Shown here one piece after another: positions 11,437 to 20,112 of a stretch of 24,120 nt of DNA (the stretch's first letter is position 1; every line of letters begins with the position of its first letter). Origin of the DNA: CAYQUL01 sp964568925 (GTDB lineage: Bacteria; Patescibacteriota; Microgenomatia; UBA8517). The stretch spans positions 1 to 24,120 of the forward strand of contig CAZMSJ010000014.1 in assembly GCA_964568925.1 (NCBI GenBank), given 5' to 3'. The notes below the pieces were generated by a model that had not been told where the DNA came from, did not search any database, and saw only the letters and a list, made by a program, of their open reading frames with translations. The position numbers were made by a program, and so were the translations under genes.

Positions 11437-13272
11437 TTACAAACTTTCTTTTAGAATTTGTATTGTATTTATTAGCTCAGTGCTGGTTTCAGCTACAATA
11501 TATTTTCGAGAGAGTTTAATCTCAAATATCATCACATCAAGGAGTACTTTTGCTAATTTCGTGTTTTGTTTCTGTGTTGCCTTTTCAGCTGCGATTACGG
11601 TGCTGTATAACGCTTGATACACTCCTTTGTTTTTTATTTTATTGCCACTATATGCATTTGTGAGGAGTTCTTTTAAATATGCAAAGTCAACCTTTTTTAA
11701 GGACGTTTGTTCGCCAATTGTTAGAAAATAGGTATCTGTTGTGTTTGTCGATTTGCCTTGGACATCCTTCTTTTCTAGATTTGCAAGACTATCGTAGTAT
11801 CTTGTTTCAAGTGAATATGCTCCATTCCCAGTGACCTGTATCTTGTATTTTCCGATCGTAGGTTTGGCCCATTCAAAAGTAGTTAATTGTTTCTTTTTTA
11901 GTACTGTATGGTCTACCTGATCTTCATATGTTGCTTCTTCATCAATTCCATCAAGTTCTGTTCCAGAAGGCGAGAATACTTTTAACGTATGTGTAGGGGA
12001 TAGATAGGAATATAGATACGATAGATCAGTATTAGATGGGACAAAGCTATTTATTCGGTTGTACCTTTCACTTGGGTAGAAAGATAGATCTTCATTCTCT
12101 GTTGCAGGATCACTCATTTTATATGTGGATTGATCCTTGTTTGTAACAACTACAAAGTGAGTTCCCCCTGTATCATTATTCTTGAGCTTTAAAATTGCAG
12201 GTCTTGTTGCTGTCAACTCCTCATCTAGTTTTTCTGTAGTGAAAGAATATCTTTTATATTCAAGTTTTTTTGCATCTGGATTACTTTCATTTGATTCCTT
12301 TGCCCATTTTGTAACTGCACTCCAGTTAAGTAACCCTTCACCGACATATCCATCATTATCAATTAGCCAACTATTAAGAGTTTCAGGTGTAACGCTATGA
12401 CCATAATTTTGAAGAATCATTGCAGCTGATGTAACCGCACATCCATATCTTTCAATAGTACTTTTGCCAGGTGACCAGATATCAGCTGAATCGTACGTAA
12501 CATCCTTCCATTTTGGATCGTATTGCTTCATGTCGAACTTGTTTTCGAGACTCGTCACAAGAACTTCATCATATGATATTTTTGTAATTAGTCCGATTGG
12601 GTTCCCTGGCATATACCCCCCAGGAACGACCTCTAAGCCAATTTTTCCGTTCAGAATAGGATTATCATTATCCAAATAATTAATCTCTTCATTCTCATTA
12701 ATATATACAACAATATTCGTACCTATTTGTGTGTTTTTTACCTGTATTTTGACTTTGTAATCTGTATTTTGTGAGTTGATGAACTGTTTAATTAATAAGA
12801 GCGAAGCTTTTTCTGTACCTAAAGGTGATCTTTTTGCAAGAATAATATCATTGCCACCATTAAAATATGAGGAACGCATATTTAGAATATATGCTCTGTT
12901 TTGTGAAGTATTGACTCTAAAGCAGCAAGGCGTGCACCTAAGCTACGTGTGCTGNNNNNNNNNNCTAAATAGAATTTGTTTATCTATACCGAGTAGACTT
13001 TTGATATTGACACTAAATTCATAATCTTGCCATTTTTCATCTCCAATCGTTGATATTGAAGGCAATGCTGGTGATTGAATCAACTGCGCTTGTCCGATAT
13101 ATGAGTTGTTTTGTACTGTCCAACTTCCCCATGGGCTAGTTTCAAACCAACCGTTTGAATTACCATCATTAAAGTTATCTTGGAACAGTATATCTTTTGC
13201 AAATATTTTTTTAGGGGAAGAAAACAGAAGTAATAGGAGTAAAATAGCAAAAATGTGCTTAATACGTAACAT
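11437..13272 (-). CDS. Secreted LamG-like plus C39-like cysteine peptidase protein (crossed by scaffold gap)
   Basis: The start is ATG 13272. A signal peptide (residues 1-25, FAILLLLLLFSSPKKIFA) is followed by a concanavalin/LamG-like domain (FQDNFNDGNSNGWFE ... VVYINENEEINYLDNDNPIL ... GKIGLEVVPGG). Next comes a papain-like domain of the Peptidase_C39_2 type: QYDPKWKDVTY, the nucleophile Cys in YGCAVTSAAMILQNYGH, NWSAVTKWA, the His in GTHFVVVTNKD and DPA. Last is an Ig-like or PPC-like beta domain and a helical tail. A 10-N gap (12955-12964) and adjacent foreign-looking bases break the frame. Joining at the CTAAA repeat that flanks both sides restores one ORF reading KQILFRVNTSQN. It is probably exported for peptide or wall processing, and is divergent from the glycan operon. 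Whether peptidase activity remains is not shown. Confidence 0.8.
12955..12964. other. Scaffold gap (10 N)
   Basis: Ten unknown bases lie inside the C39-like gene. The 33 bases at 12922-12954 beside the gap do not continue either half of the protein, and contain an in-frame stop on the minus strand. CTAAA occurs at 12917-12921 and again at 12965-12969. Confidence 0.95.
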
Positions 13273-13316
13273 ATTTCAAATGCTCGTAAATATAGAATAG
13301 GTATATTAATAAAATT

Positions 13317-14339
13317 ATGTCAACTACGAAAAAAATAATTATTATAACTCCGAGATTTTTACCTAGTATTGGTGGAGTAGAAAAACACGTCAAGCAAATT
13401 AACTTCTATTTATCTAAACAAAATAAGGTTGTTGTTGTGACAGAAAAATACAATAATGAGCTCGCTTCAGTGGAAGTATTGAATAATGTGACTATTCACA
13501 GATTTACTTTTCCTAAAATCAAATATTTAGGTATCTTTGTAATATGGGTAAAATTACTAACGAAGTTTAAGCTTTTTTACCAAGCTGATGTAATACATAT
13601 TCATGATGTGTATATTTGGTATCTACCAATACGAATTCTTCTTTTTTGGAAAAAGAATTACATAACGTTTCATGGATGGGAAGGTATATGGCCAATACCT
13701 AAAAAAAGTATATTTCAAAAGAGGATTGCTTCGATATTGTCTTCAGGATCAGTTTCTGTAGGTAGGTATGTTACAGAGATATATTCTATAAAAACAAATT
13801 CGGTCGTTTATGGCGCAGTTGATCACGAAGGACTACATCAGCTCGTCCCTAAAAAAGATTTAATAATTTTCATTGGTAGATTGTCAGAAGATACAGGGTT
13901 GCAGGTTTTTCTAGACTTACTTCATAACAATAAATTGTTTTTGAGAAAGTATCAAATTATTTTTTGTGGTGATGGAGAATTACGGGCTAAATGTGAGAAA
14001 TTCGGAACAGTAACCGGTTTTGTTTCCCCAGGAGAATATTTAGGACAAGCTAAATTATCTATTGCATCTGGTTATTTGTCCGTTTTTGAGTCGCTTTACT
14101 CAAAATGTCATACGATTGTTATTTCTCAAAATAAGATACGACGTAAAATATTTAGAAATACTCCTTTTATTGGCCGTGTAAGTATAGCGAATTCTTCTAA
14201 AGATCTTGCAAAGTATATTAACGATTTTACTAAGAGCAATGAGAATAGAGAACTTAGTACAAGTGATAATCAGATTTGGGCATCCAAATTTACTTGGGAA
14301 AAAATTTATTTTCAATATAAATCTCTCTGGAGAATTTAG
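13317..14339 (+). CDS. Glycosyltransferase, GT4 / GT-B fold
   Basis: This cytoplasmic or membrane-associated sugar transferase has 340 residues and is the first gene of the glycan operon. The N-terminal Rossmann half has IIITPRFLPSIGGVEKHV (about 8-25), the usual GT4 opening with a Gly-Gly loop, and ADVIHIHDVY near 90. The C-terminal half starts about residue 180 with LIIFIGRLSEDTGLQVFLDL, then IIFCGDGELR. SGYLSVFESL (about 249-258) stands where GT4 enzymes have the E-x7-E region; only the second Glu is evident. At 340 it is slightly short for GT4. A -10-like TATATT at 13302-13307 is 9 nt before the ATG. Composition is clearly more A/T-rich than the housekeeping genes, as common for exchangeable glycan loci. 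Donor and acceptor are unknown. Confidence 0.85.
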   Translation: MSTTKKIIIITPRFLPSIGGVEKHVKQINFYLSKQNKVVVVTEKYNNELASVEVLNNVTIHRFTFPKIKYLGIFVIWVKLLTKFKLFYQADVIHIHDVYIWYLPIRILLFWKKNYITFHGWEGIWPIPKKSIFQKRIASILSSGSVSVGRYVTEIYSIKTNSVVYGAVDHEGLHQLVPKKDLIIFIGRLSEDTGLQVFLDLLHNNKLFLRKYQIIFCGDGELRAKCEKFGTVTGFVSPGEYLGQAKLSIASGYLSVFESLYSKCHTIVISQNKIRRKIFRNTPFIGRVSIANSSKDLAKYINDFTKSNENRELSTSDNQIWASKFTWEKIYFQYKSLWRI

Positions 14340-14345
14340 ATATTT

Positions 14346-15311
14346 ATGAGGTTCACTTTAATTTTTACATTATTAAATGAAGTTGGAACTTGTGCTCCCT
14401 TGTTTAGATCTATAGACAGATTGAATGAAAAGCGGCGAATGTCGGAAATTATAATTGTTGATGGTGGTAGTTCTGATGGAACATATGAAGCTATAAAAAA
14501 CTATTCTTCTGAAAATAAAGGTATTTCAATTTATCGAAAAGTCGGAAATATCTCAGTAGGCAGAAATTATGGTGTAAAGAAATCAAAAGGGCAAATAGTT
14601 GTGTTTATTGATGGTGGCTGTATCGCACACAAAAATTGGCTGAAAGAGATAACCGAACCGTTCAAAAACAGAAATGTTCAGGTCGTAGCTGGTTACTACA
14701 CAATGACTACTTCTAATGCTGTCTCAAGGATTGCTGCCGCTTTTCATGGTGTTACGAAGAATAAGTATAAGTCAAAGACATTTATGCCTTCTGCACGTTC
14801 ACTCGCTATTAGAAAAAGTACATTCTTAAAAATTGGAGGATTCAATGAACAACTATATAGAGCGGGGGAGGACACACTTCTTAATTATATTTTGGTGAAG
14901 AACAACATACCTATTGTTCGCGCCCCCAAAGCTATTGTGTATTGGAAGGCACCAGAGAGAATTACGAGCTTCATGAAAAAATCATATTATTATGCGCTTG
15001 GTGATGCCCAAACGGGAATATGGTGGGATCCAGTGAAAAAGCTTCGTTCACATAACATAAAAATACTATCTCTCTATTTCAGGTATTCGCTTTTTATAAC
15101 CCTTTTACTTCTATCATTTCTATCGAGTGTATTTGTACCCGCTTTTATAGCTACTATTTTTCTCTATTTTATGTGGTCGATTTGGAAAATGAGAGATGAT
15201 ATTCATGGCCAAACAAGGTTGTTAATCCCTTTTATGCAAGTATGTTCTGATATGTCAGTTATGTTTGGGTTTGCAATGGGGTTGCTCCGTTACCCCAAAA
15301 TATCAGTATAA
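14346..15311 (+). CDS. Glycosyltransferase family 2 with C-terminal membrane segments
   Basis: A GT-A fold enzyme of 321 residues. The N-terminal FTLLNEVGTCAPLFRSI and IIIVDGGSSDGTYEAI (about 36-51) form the nucleotide-sugar site. FIDGGCIAHKNWL (about 94-106) stands at the DxD position but reads DGG, as in the related DAG-type GT2 subfamily, so metal binding is probably handled differently. FNEQLYRAGEDTLLNYIL (about 167-184) carries the ED catalytic-base motif. From about residue 240 two to three hydrophobic helices anchor it in the membrane. It starts 6 nt after the previous stop with GGAGA about 12 nt upstream, and is part of the operon. The sugar is unknown. Confidence 0.85.
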   Translation: MRFTLIFTLLNEVGTCAPLFRSIDRLNEKRRMSEIIIVDGGSSDGTYEAIKNYSSENKGISIYRKVGNISVGRNYGVKKSKGQIVVFIDGGCIAHKNWLKEITEPFKNRNVQVVAGYYTMTTSNAVSRIAAAFHGVTKNKYKSKTFMPSARSLAIRKSTFLKIGGFNEQLYRAGEDTLLNYILVKNNIPIVRAPKAIVYWKAPERITSFMKKSYYYALGDAQTGIWWDPVKKLRSHNIKILSLYFRYSLFITLLLLSFLSSVFVPAFIATIFLYFMWSIWKMRDDIHGQTRLLIPFMQVCSDMSVMFGFAMGLLRYPKISV

Positions 15312-15317
15312 TGATTC

Positions 15318-16538
15318 ATGGGGTATTCAAAAGACGCTTATCGTGGGGTAGCTTGGATAGGAGGATACAGAGGAATTACTCGTGTTTTTTCAGTAATTAG
15401 AACAATTGTTCTCGCTAGAATTTTAACCCCAGATCAATTTGGAATATATGCCATCTCTGTTACAGTACTTTCCTTTTTAGAAATATTTACTGAGACGGGG
15501 ATAAATACGGTACTTGTTCAACAAAAAAGTAAAATTGACTCCTACATTAGTACAGCCTGGGTTGTCTCACTCGGGAGAGGTCTATTGATATCAGTCTTGT
15601 TGTTTCTAACTGCTCCAATTATTGGTGGCTTTTTTAATAATGAAGGTTCAGTCTCTTTAATACAATTAATAGCTCTTGTTCCTCTTATTCGAGGATTTTT
15701 AAATCCTTCAATTGTTAAATTACAAACAGAATTGCGTTTTAAACAGGAATTCTTTATTCGAACTGCAATTTTTATTTTGGATTCTTCAATCGCCGTTGGC
15801 TTAGCAGTTTTATTACAATCACCATTTGCATTAGTTTATGGTTTGCTGTCAGGAGCATTACTTGAAATGATCCTGTCTTATCTCTTTTTCCGTCCTGTGC
15901 CTCGGTTTGAATTCCATAGGAAAAAACTTCTCTACATTTTAAGTCATGGTAAATGGCTCACTTTAACTGGTATGTTTGACTATTTGTATCAAAACAGTGA
16001 CAACATTTTAGTTGGGCGCATGCTTGGAGCTGGTTCCTTGGGGTTATATCAAACCGCGTATCAATTTGCGACTGCTCCGGTAACTGAAGTGAGTAACATA
16101 CTCTCACGAGTTACATTTCCAATTTTAGTTCGTATAAATGATAACCAACAGCGCTTATTTAGTGCATACGTTAAAACGCTTATTGTAACTATTTTAGTTG
16201 TTAGTCCCATTTCACTCCTTTTTATCCTTTTTCCAGAGTTTGTAATAAAAGTTTTAGGGGACAAATGGGTTGGAATAACTGATTCATTACGAATTTTAGG
16301 AGCGCTCGGTATCATTCGATCTGTTGCCTTGTCATCCTACGCGCCACTGCTTGCTAACAAACGACAGGATGCTGTTACTGTGATTAGTATGACTGGAGCA
16401 ATATCTCTTCTCATTTCTCTTCCAATACTTATTCCAATATTCGGTATTACAGGGACGGCTTATGCTGCTGTTGGTTCAAGTGTCTTAAGCTTAATTCCTG
16501 CTGCATTTTACGTGAGACAAATATATACTCGTAGCTAG
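15318..16538 (+). CDS. Polysaccharide flippase, Wzx type (MOP superfamily)
   Basis: This polytopic protein has 406 residues and about 11-12 hydrophobic segments. The family is recognisable by its N-terminus YRGVAWIGGYRGITRVFSVI and ARILTPDQFGIYAI (about 34-47), then LQTELRFKQEF and DNILVGRMLGAGSLGLYQTA (about 228-247). Wzx flippases move undecaprenyl-linked oligosaccharides to the outer leaflet. Most have about 420-490 residues, so this one seems to lack the last one or two helices. It ends cleanly in a normal stop immediately before the next gene's ATG (one intervening base). No Shine-Dalgarno is visible, so coupling to upstream translation is likely. Its presence marks the locus as a lipid-linked glycan pathway. 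Confidence 0.88.
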   Translation: MGYSKDAYRGVAWIGGYRGITRVFSVIRTIVLARILTPDQFGIYAISVTVLSFLEIFTETGINTVLVQQKSKIDSYISTAWVVSLGRGLLISVLLFLTAPIIGGFFNNEGSVSLIQLIALVPLIRGFLNPSIVKLQTELRFKQEFFIRTAIFILDSSIAVGLAVLLQSPFALVYGLLSGALLEMILSYLFFRPVPRFEFHRKKLLYILSHGKWLTLTGMFDYLYQNSDNILVGRMLGAGSLGLYQTAYQFATAPVTEVSNILSRVTFPILVRINDNQQRLFSAYVKTLIVTILVVSPISLLFILFPEFVIKVLGDKWVGITDSLRILGALGIIRSVALSSYAPLLANKRQDAVTVISMTGAISLLISLPILIPIFGITGTAYAAVGSSVLSLIPAAFYVRQIYTRS

Positions 16539-16539
16539 T

Positions 16540-17313
16540 ATGATTGACTTCAATGAACGAGCGGTACCTGGGGTAACGTCTAATTTTCTGATGAGCGAAG
16601 CTTATGCTCGGTATCAATTTGCAAGAAAATACATAACAAAGGATGCAAACGTATTAGATATAGCTTGCGGGGTAGGGTACGGCTCTGATTATCTTTCACA
16701 AAAATCAAAACAAATAATAGGTATAGATGTCGATGAAGAATCTATAGCCTATGCAAAACATCAATTTGGGAAAAAAGCTTCATTTTTGTTAGGAAATGCA
16801 ACTGACACCCCTTTTAAAGATCATTTTTTCGATATGGTTGTTGCCTTCGAGATGATTGAACATTTAAAAGAGCCAAATAAATTTTTAAAGGAAGTCTCGA
16901 GAATACTTAAAAAAGGAGGAAAGCTCTGTATCTCTACACCAAACAGCGCGATCCATTCGCCTGACGGAAATTTGATGAGCCCCTATCATGTAAAAGAATA
17001 TACCTATGAAGAATTACACAAACTCCTTGCAAAGCATTTCAGTAGAGTTGAATTTTACGCACAAAATAAGTCAGATACTGCAACCAAGGCTTGGAAAAGC
17101 TTTTTGACTTCACAAACAGCAAGAAGAGGTTTGGTTTCTGTTGATTTCTTAGGGCTAAGAAAGCTCTTCCCTAGGGAAAAACGAGAATCGCTCTGGCGCT
17201 TTTTGGGTAATTTTGTCGGGAGACAAAAACAAGAAACACTAACAACAAAAGACTTTCCAATCCGTTCATATAGTGGGTCTGCTGAATACTTCATCGTCGT
17301 ATGCACACGGTAG
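16540..17313 (+). CDS. SAM-dependent methyltransferase, class I
   Basis: The product has 257 residues, is soluble and has a Rossmann fold. Motif I is VLDIACGVGYGSDYL (about 37-51), motif II IIGIDVDEESIAYA (about 59-72), motif III ATDTPF and motif IV FDMVVAFEMIEHL (about 97-109). The post-IV loop is LKKGGKLCISTPN (about 122-134). The NxxxSPYHVKEYTYEEL segment resembles methyltransferases of the UbiE/Methyltransf_11 group found in glycan clusters. It probably O-methylates a sugar or caps a chain end, but the substrate cannot be read from sequence. It overlaps the next gene by 13 nt, showing tight coupling. Confidence 0.85.
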   Translation: MIDFNERAVPGVTSNFLMSEAYARYQFARKYITKDANVLDIACGVGYGSDYLSQKSKQIIGIDVDEESIAYAKHQFGKKASFLLGNATDTPFKDHFFDMVVAFEMIEHLKEPNKFLKEVSRILKKGGKLCISTPNSAIHSPDGNLMSPYHVKEYTYEELHKLLAKHFSRVEFYAQNKSDTATKAWKSFLTSQTARRGLVSVDFLGLRKLFPREKRESLWRFLGNFVGRQKQETLTTKDFPIRSYSGSAEYFIVVCTR

Positions 17314-19388
17314 AACTATCTATTATCATCGTTGCATACAAGGCACAAAAGGAACTAGAAGCATGCCTTACTTCAATATATCGAAATAAGCCAAATGTTA
17401 ATTTCGAAGTAATTATTGTTGATAATAATGAACTAAGACAAAAATATAATTTTCTTTCCAAGTTCAAAAATATTAAATATTTTAAGACTTCCAGTAATTT
17501 GGGTTACGGTGCAGGCGTAAATTATGGACTAATCCACTCGATTGGAGATTATATTATGATTCTGAACTCAGATATTTCTATAAGTGAAAATGCCATCAAT
17601 ATTTTGATTGATAAACTTTCAGTAAAAAAAGTAGGTATAGTTGCTCCAAAGTTGCTAGATATGAACAGCAACGAATATTCATTGACTGGTTCATCAAAAC
17701 TGACACCACTAAGTGCTATTTTTGCATTATCTATTATTAACAAGATTCTTCCTTACAATCCTATTTCAAACAATTACTATTTAAGAGGTAAAGATAGAAA
17801 ATCACCCTACTCCCTAGATGTAGTCCCAGGTTCAGCAATGATGATAAAAAGGGATGTGTTTGAGCAAGTAGGAGGGTTTGATGAGAAGTTTTTTTTGTAT
17901 TTTGAGGAGAGTGATTTGTGTAAAAGAGTGCGGGAAGCGGGATATGAAATTTGGATATTACCTGAGGCCAAGGTATACCATGGTTGGGAAAAAAGTACTA
18001 CAAGAGGGGAGAAGACAGACAGAATATTTCGAGAAAGCCGTATGCATTATTTTAGGAAGCACTCCGGTATATTTTGGATGGTTGTAGTTGAGGCTTTTAC
18101 CCGTTTTTCAAAATATACAGCAATATTGTTGTTTATCACGCTTGTTGGGGCAATTCTACGGTTCTCAGACTTCTCATATCACATCGCGTTTCATGGAGAG
18201 CTTGGACACAATTATTTAGCAGCCCGTGACTTCTTTGAATTTGGAAAATTTCCACTGATAGGTCCACCTACTTCTCATCCCTGGTTGTCTTTTAGTCCCT
18301 TATTCTATTGGATTATTATCCCCGTACTACTCATTTCTCAATGGAGTCCAATTGGTGCTGCCCTTTTTATGACAACACTTCATTGTCTCCTTCCCGTAAT
18401 TTCTTATCTTTCGTTAAGAAACTCCTTTAACAAAAAGGTTGCACTGATTACTGCAGGCTTACTTTCAATCTCACCTTTTATGGTTACGCTCTCAAGAGAA
18501 GCGCGCTTTTTTTCTCTGAGCATGTTCCCTATTTTTCCCTTTATTTACTTTTTGCATAAAAAACGGTTTGTTGCGAGTTCATTTCTATTATCGCTTTCAC
18601 TTTCATTCCATTACACCCCACTTACTCTTGTCCCTGCCTTTCTATATCTTTTCATAAAAAGTAAACCAAGCAGTCAAATTACATACAAAGTACTTGTAGC
18701 TGCACTTATTCCACATATACCGTACCTAATTCATTTAGTAATCTTTGATCCAAGTACACTCGTTAAGATTGTAAGTTGGATACCATATCGTTTTGCACGA
18801 TTTGGAGGACTGATTGAAAAGGATGCTGTTGTTGATCCCGGAGTAAACTTCTTTCAATTGGTTAGTTTGTTATTTAGCCGATTTGCTTCAAGTATGGTTG
18901 GAATTGCTCTGTCTCTATCTCTCTTTGTTACAAAAAGAAATCGATTTTTACTTCTGTTTATTACCACAGCACTCATCGGGTTATTTGTTCATGGAAATCC
19001 TCCAGTTCATTACTTTATTCCAATTGTTCCATTTATCTTTTCTTACGCTGCTTATGTATTGCAGAGCCGTAATACTTTTGTTGTCATAACTATTTTTGTT
19101 CTCATTTTTCTCCTTAACTCCTCCTTTTTCTTTGGAAAAGATGATCGATTCGAGAGGGGATTAGTTTCGTTTTCTGTTCAATCGACTATAATGCGTGAAA
19201 TAACACAGAACACCAATGGCCAACCATATCAATTAAAAAGAGTTGGTCCTAATGATCAGTTTGAAGGTACTTACGCACAAAATTACTGGTATTTGGGTTG
19301 GCTATATGGAAATAGGCCAACCACCGATGCCGCAAAAGTAGTAACGATCTATGAAAATGGAGAACACATTTCTTATGAAATCAAATGA
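17301..19388 (+). CDS. GT2 glycosyltransferase fused to a GT39-like polytopic domain
   Basis: A 695-residue fusion. Residues 1 to about 250 are a rhamnosyltransferase-like GT2: LSIIIVAYKAQKELEACLTS, VIIVDNN, SNLGYGAGVNYGL (about 62-74) and LNSDISI (DxD-type). The acceptor motif GGFDEKFFLYFEESDLCKRV (about 192-211) and PEAKVYHGWEKS follow. From about 272 onward there are roughly ten membrane helices. The first outer loop reads FHGELGHNYLAARDFFEFGK, with a Glu and Asp arrangement typical of the catalytic loop of GT39/PMT-like or ArnT-like lipid-linked sugar transferases. FSPLFYWIII follows. One chain could thus add a sugar in the cytoplasm and transfer another outside. It starts inside the methyltransferase gene and ends inside the next GT gene. 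Confidence 0.82.
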   Translation: MHTVELSIIIVAYKAQKELEACLTSIYRNKPNVNFEVIIVDNNELRQKYNFLSKFKNIKYFKTSSNLGYGAGVNYGLIHSIGDYIMILNSDISISENAINILIDKLSVKKVGIVAPKLLDMNSNEYSLTGSSKLTPLSAIFALSIINKILPYNPISNNYYLRGKDRKSPYSLDVVPGSAMMIKRDVFEQVGGFDEKFFLYFEESDLCKRVREAGYEIWILPEAKVYHGWEKSTTRGEKTDRIFRESRMHYFRKHSGIFWMVVVEAFTRFSKYTAILLFITLVGAILRFSDFSYHIAFHGELGHNYLAARDFFEFGKFPLIGPPTSHPWLSFSPLFYWIIIPVLLISQWSPIGAALFMTTLHCLLPVISYLSLRNSFNKKVALITAGLLSISPFMVTLSREARFFSLSMFPIFPFIYFLHKKRFVASSFLLSLSLSFHYTPLTLVPAFLYLFIKSKPSSQITYKVLVAALIPHIPYLIHLVIFDPSTLVKIVSWIPYRFARFGGLIEKDAVVDPGVNFFQLVSLLFSRFASSMVGIALSLSLFVTKRNRFLLLFITTALIGLFVHGNPPVHYFIPIVPFIFSYAAYVLQSRNTFVVITIFVLIFLLNSSFFFGKDDRFERGLVSFSVQSTIMREITQNTNGQPYQLKRVGPNDQFEGTYAQNYWYLGWLYGNRPTTDAAKVVTIYENGEHISYEIK

Positions 19389-20112
19389 TATTACAGCCGT
19401 CGTTCTTACAAAAAATGAAGAGATAAACATTTCTACTTGTTTAGAAAGTCTTTCCTTTTGTAAAAAAAGAATTGTAATAGATGATTATTCTACTGATGAA
19501 ACGGCTAACCGCGCAAAAGAATCAGGTGCGACAGTTTACAGAAGACATCTCGACAACAACTTTGCAAAACAGAGGAACTTCGCACTCACAAAAGTGAAAA
19601 CCCCATGGATCTTCTTCGTAGATGCTGACGAAATTGTTCCAGAAGCTCTAAAGAAGGAAATTATTACATGTATAGGTACAAAAGATGTTTCTGGATATTA
19701 TGTTTTACGCAGAGATGTTTTTAATAAGAAAATATTATTTCATGGAGAATGGGGGAATGCTCGTCTTTTACGTTTAGGGCGTGTTAAATCCGGTAAATGG
19801 TTAAATGCGGTGCATGAGGAGTGGAACATAAAGGGGAACACATCAAATCTTTCTAATCCGCTGTACCACTATTCACATAAAACGATTGAAAGCTTTTTGC
19901 TTTCCATTCTTACCTATTCACGTATTCATGGTACTCAAAAAAGAAACAAAAACAAGCCTATTATTCATGCTTTTGGGTTTCCTTTTGCGAAGTTTATGTA
20001 TAACTATTTTGTTCGATTTGGGTTTCTAGATGGCGTTGAGGGTTTAATTTACTCATCATTTATGTCTCTACACTCATTTTTGGCGTGGAACAAGTACTAT
20101 GAAAACAAATAA
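19375..20112 (+). CDS. Glycosyltransferase family 2, WaaE/KdtX-like
   Basis: A 245-residue GT-A enzyme. VVLTKNEEINISTCLESL opens the fold, RIVIDDYSTDET (about 30-41) binds the nucleotide, and NNFAKQRNFAL is conserved. WIFFVDADEIVPEALKKEI (about 76-94) carries the DxD metal motif in the DADE form, typical of WaaE-like beta-1,4-glucosyltransferases. The C-terminal LNAVHEEW and YHYSHKTIESFL also fit this group. I prefer ATG 19375 over the in-frame ATG 19351: it gives the usual N-terminus and a 14-nt overlap with the upstream gene. The longer reading would overlap by 38 nt. It overlaps the next gene by 14 nt. Confidence 0.85.
   Translation: MKSNDITAVVLTKNEEINISTCLESLSFCKKRIVIDDYSTDETANRAKESGATVYRRHLDNNFAKQRNFALTKVKTPWIFFVDADEIVPEALKKEIITCIGTKDVSGYYVLRRDVFNKKILFHGEWGNARLLRLGRVKSGKWLNAVHEEWNIKGNTSNLSNPLYHYSHKTIESFLLSILTYSRIHGTQKRNKNKPIIHAFGFPFAKFMYNYFVRFGFLDGVEGLIYSSFMSLHSFLAWNKYYENK

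Noticed and set aside
16061..16315. Minus-strand ORFs inside the glycan operon
   Set aside because: Mirror readings of real genes with no independent support.
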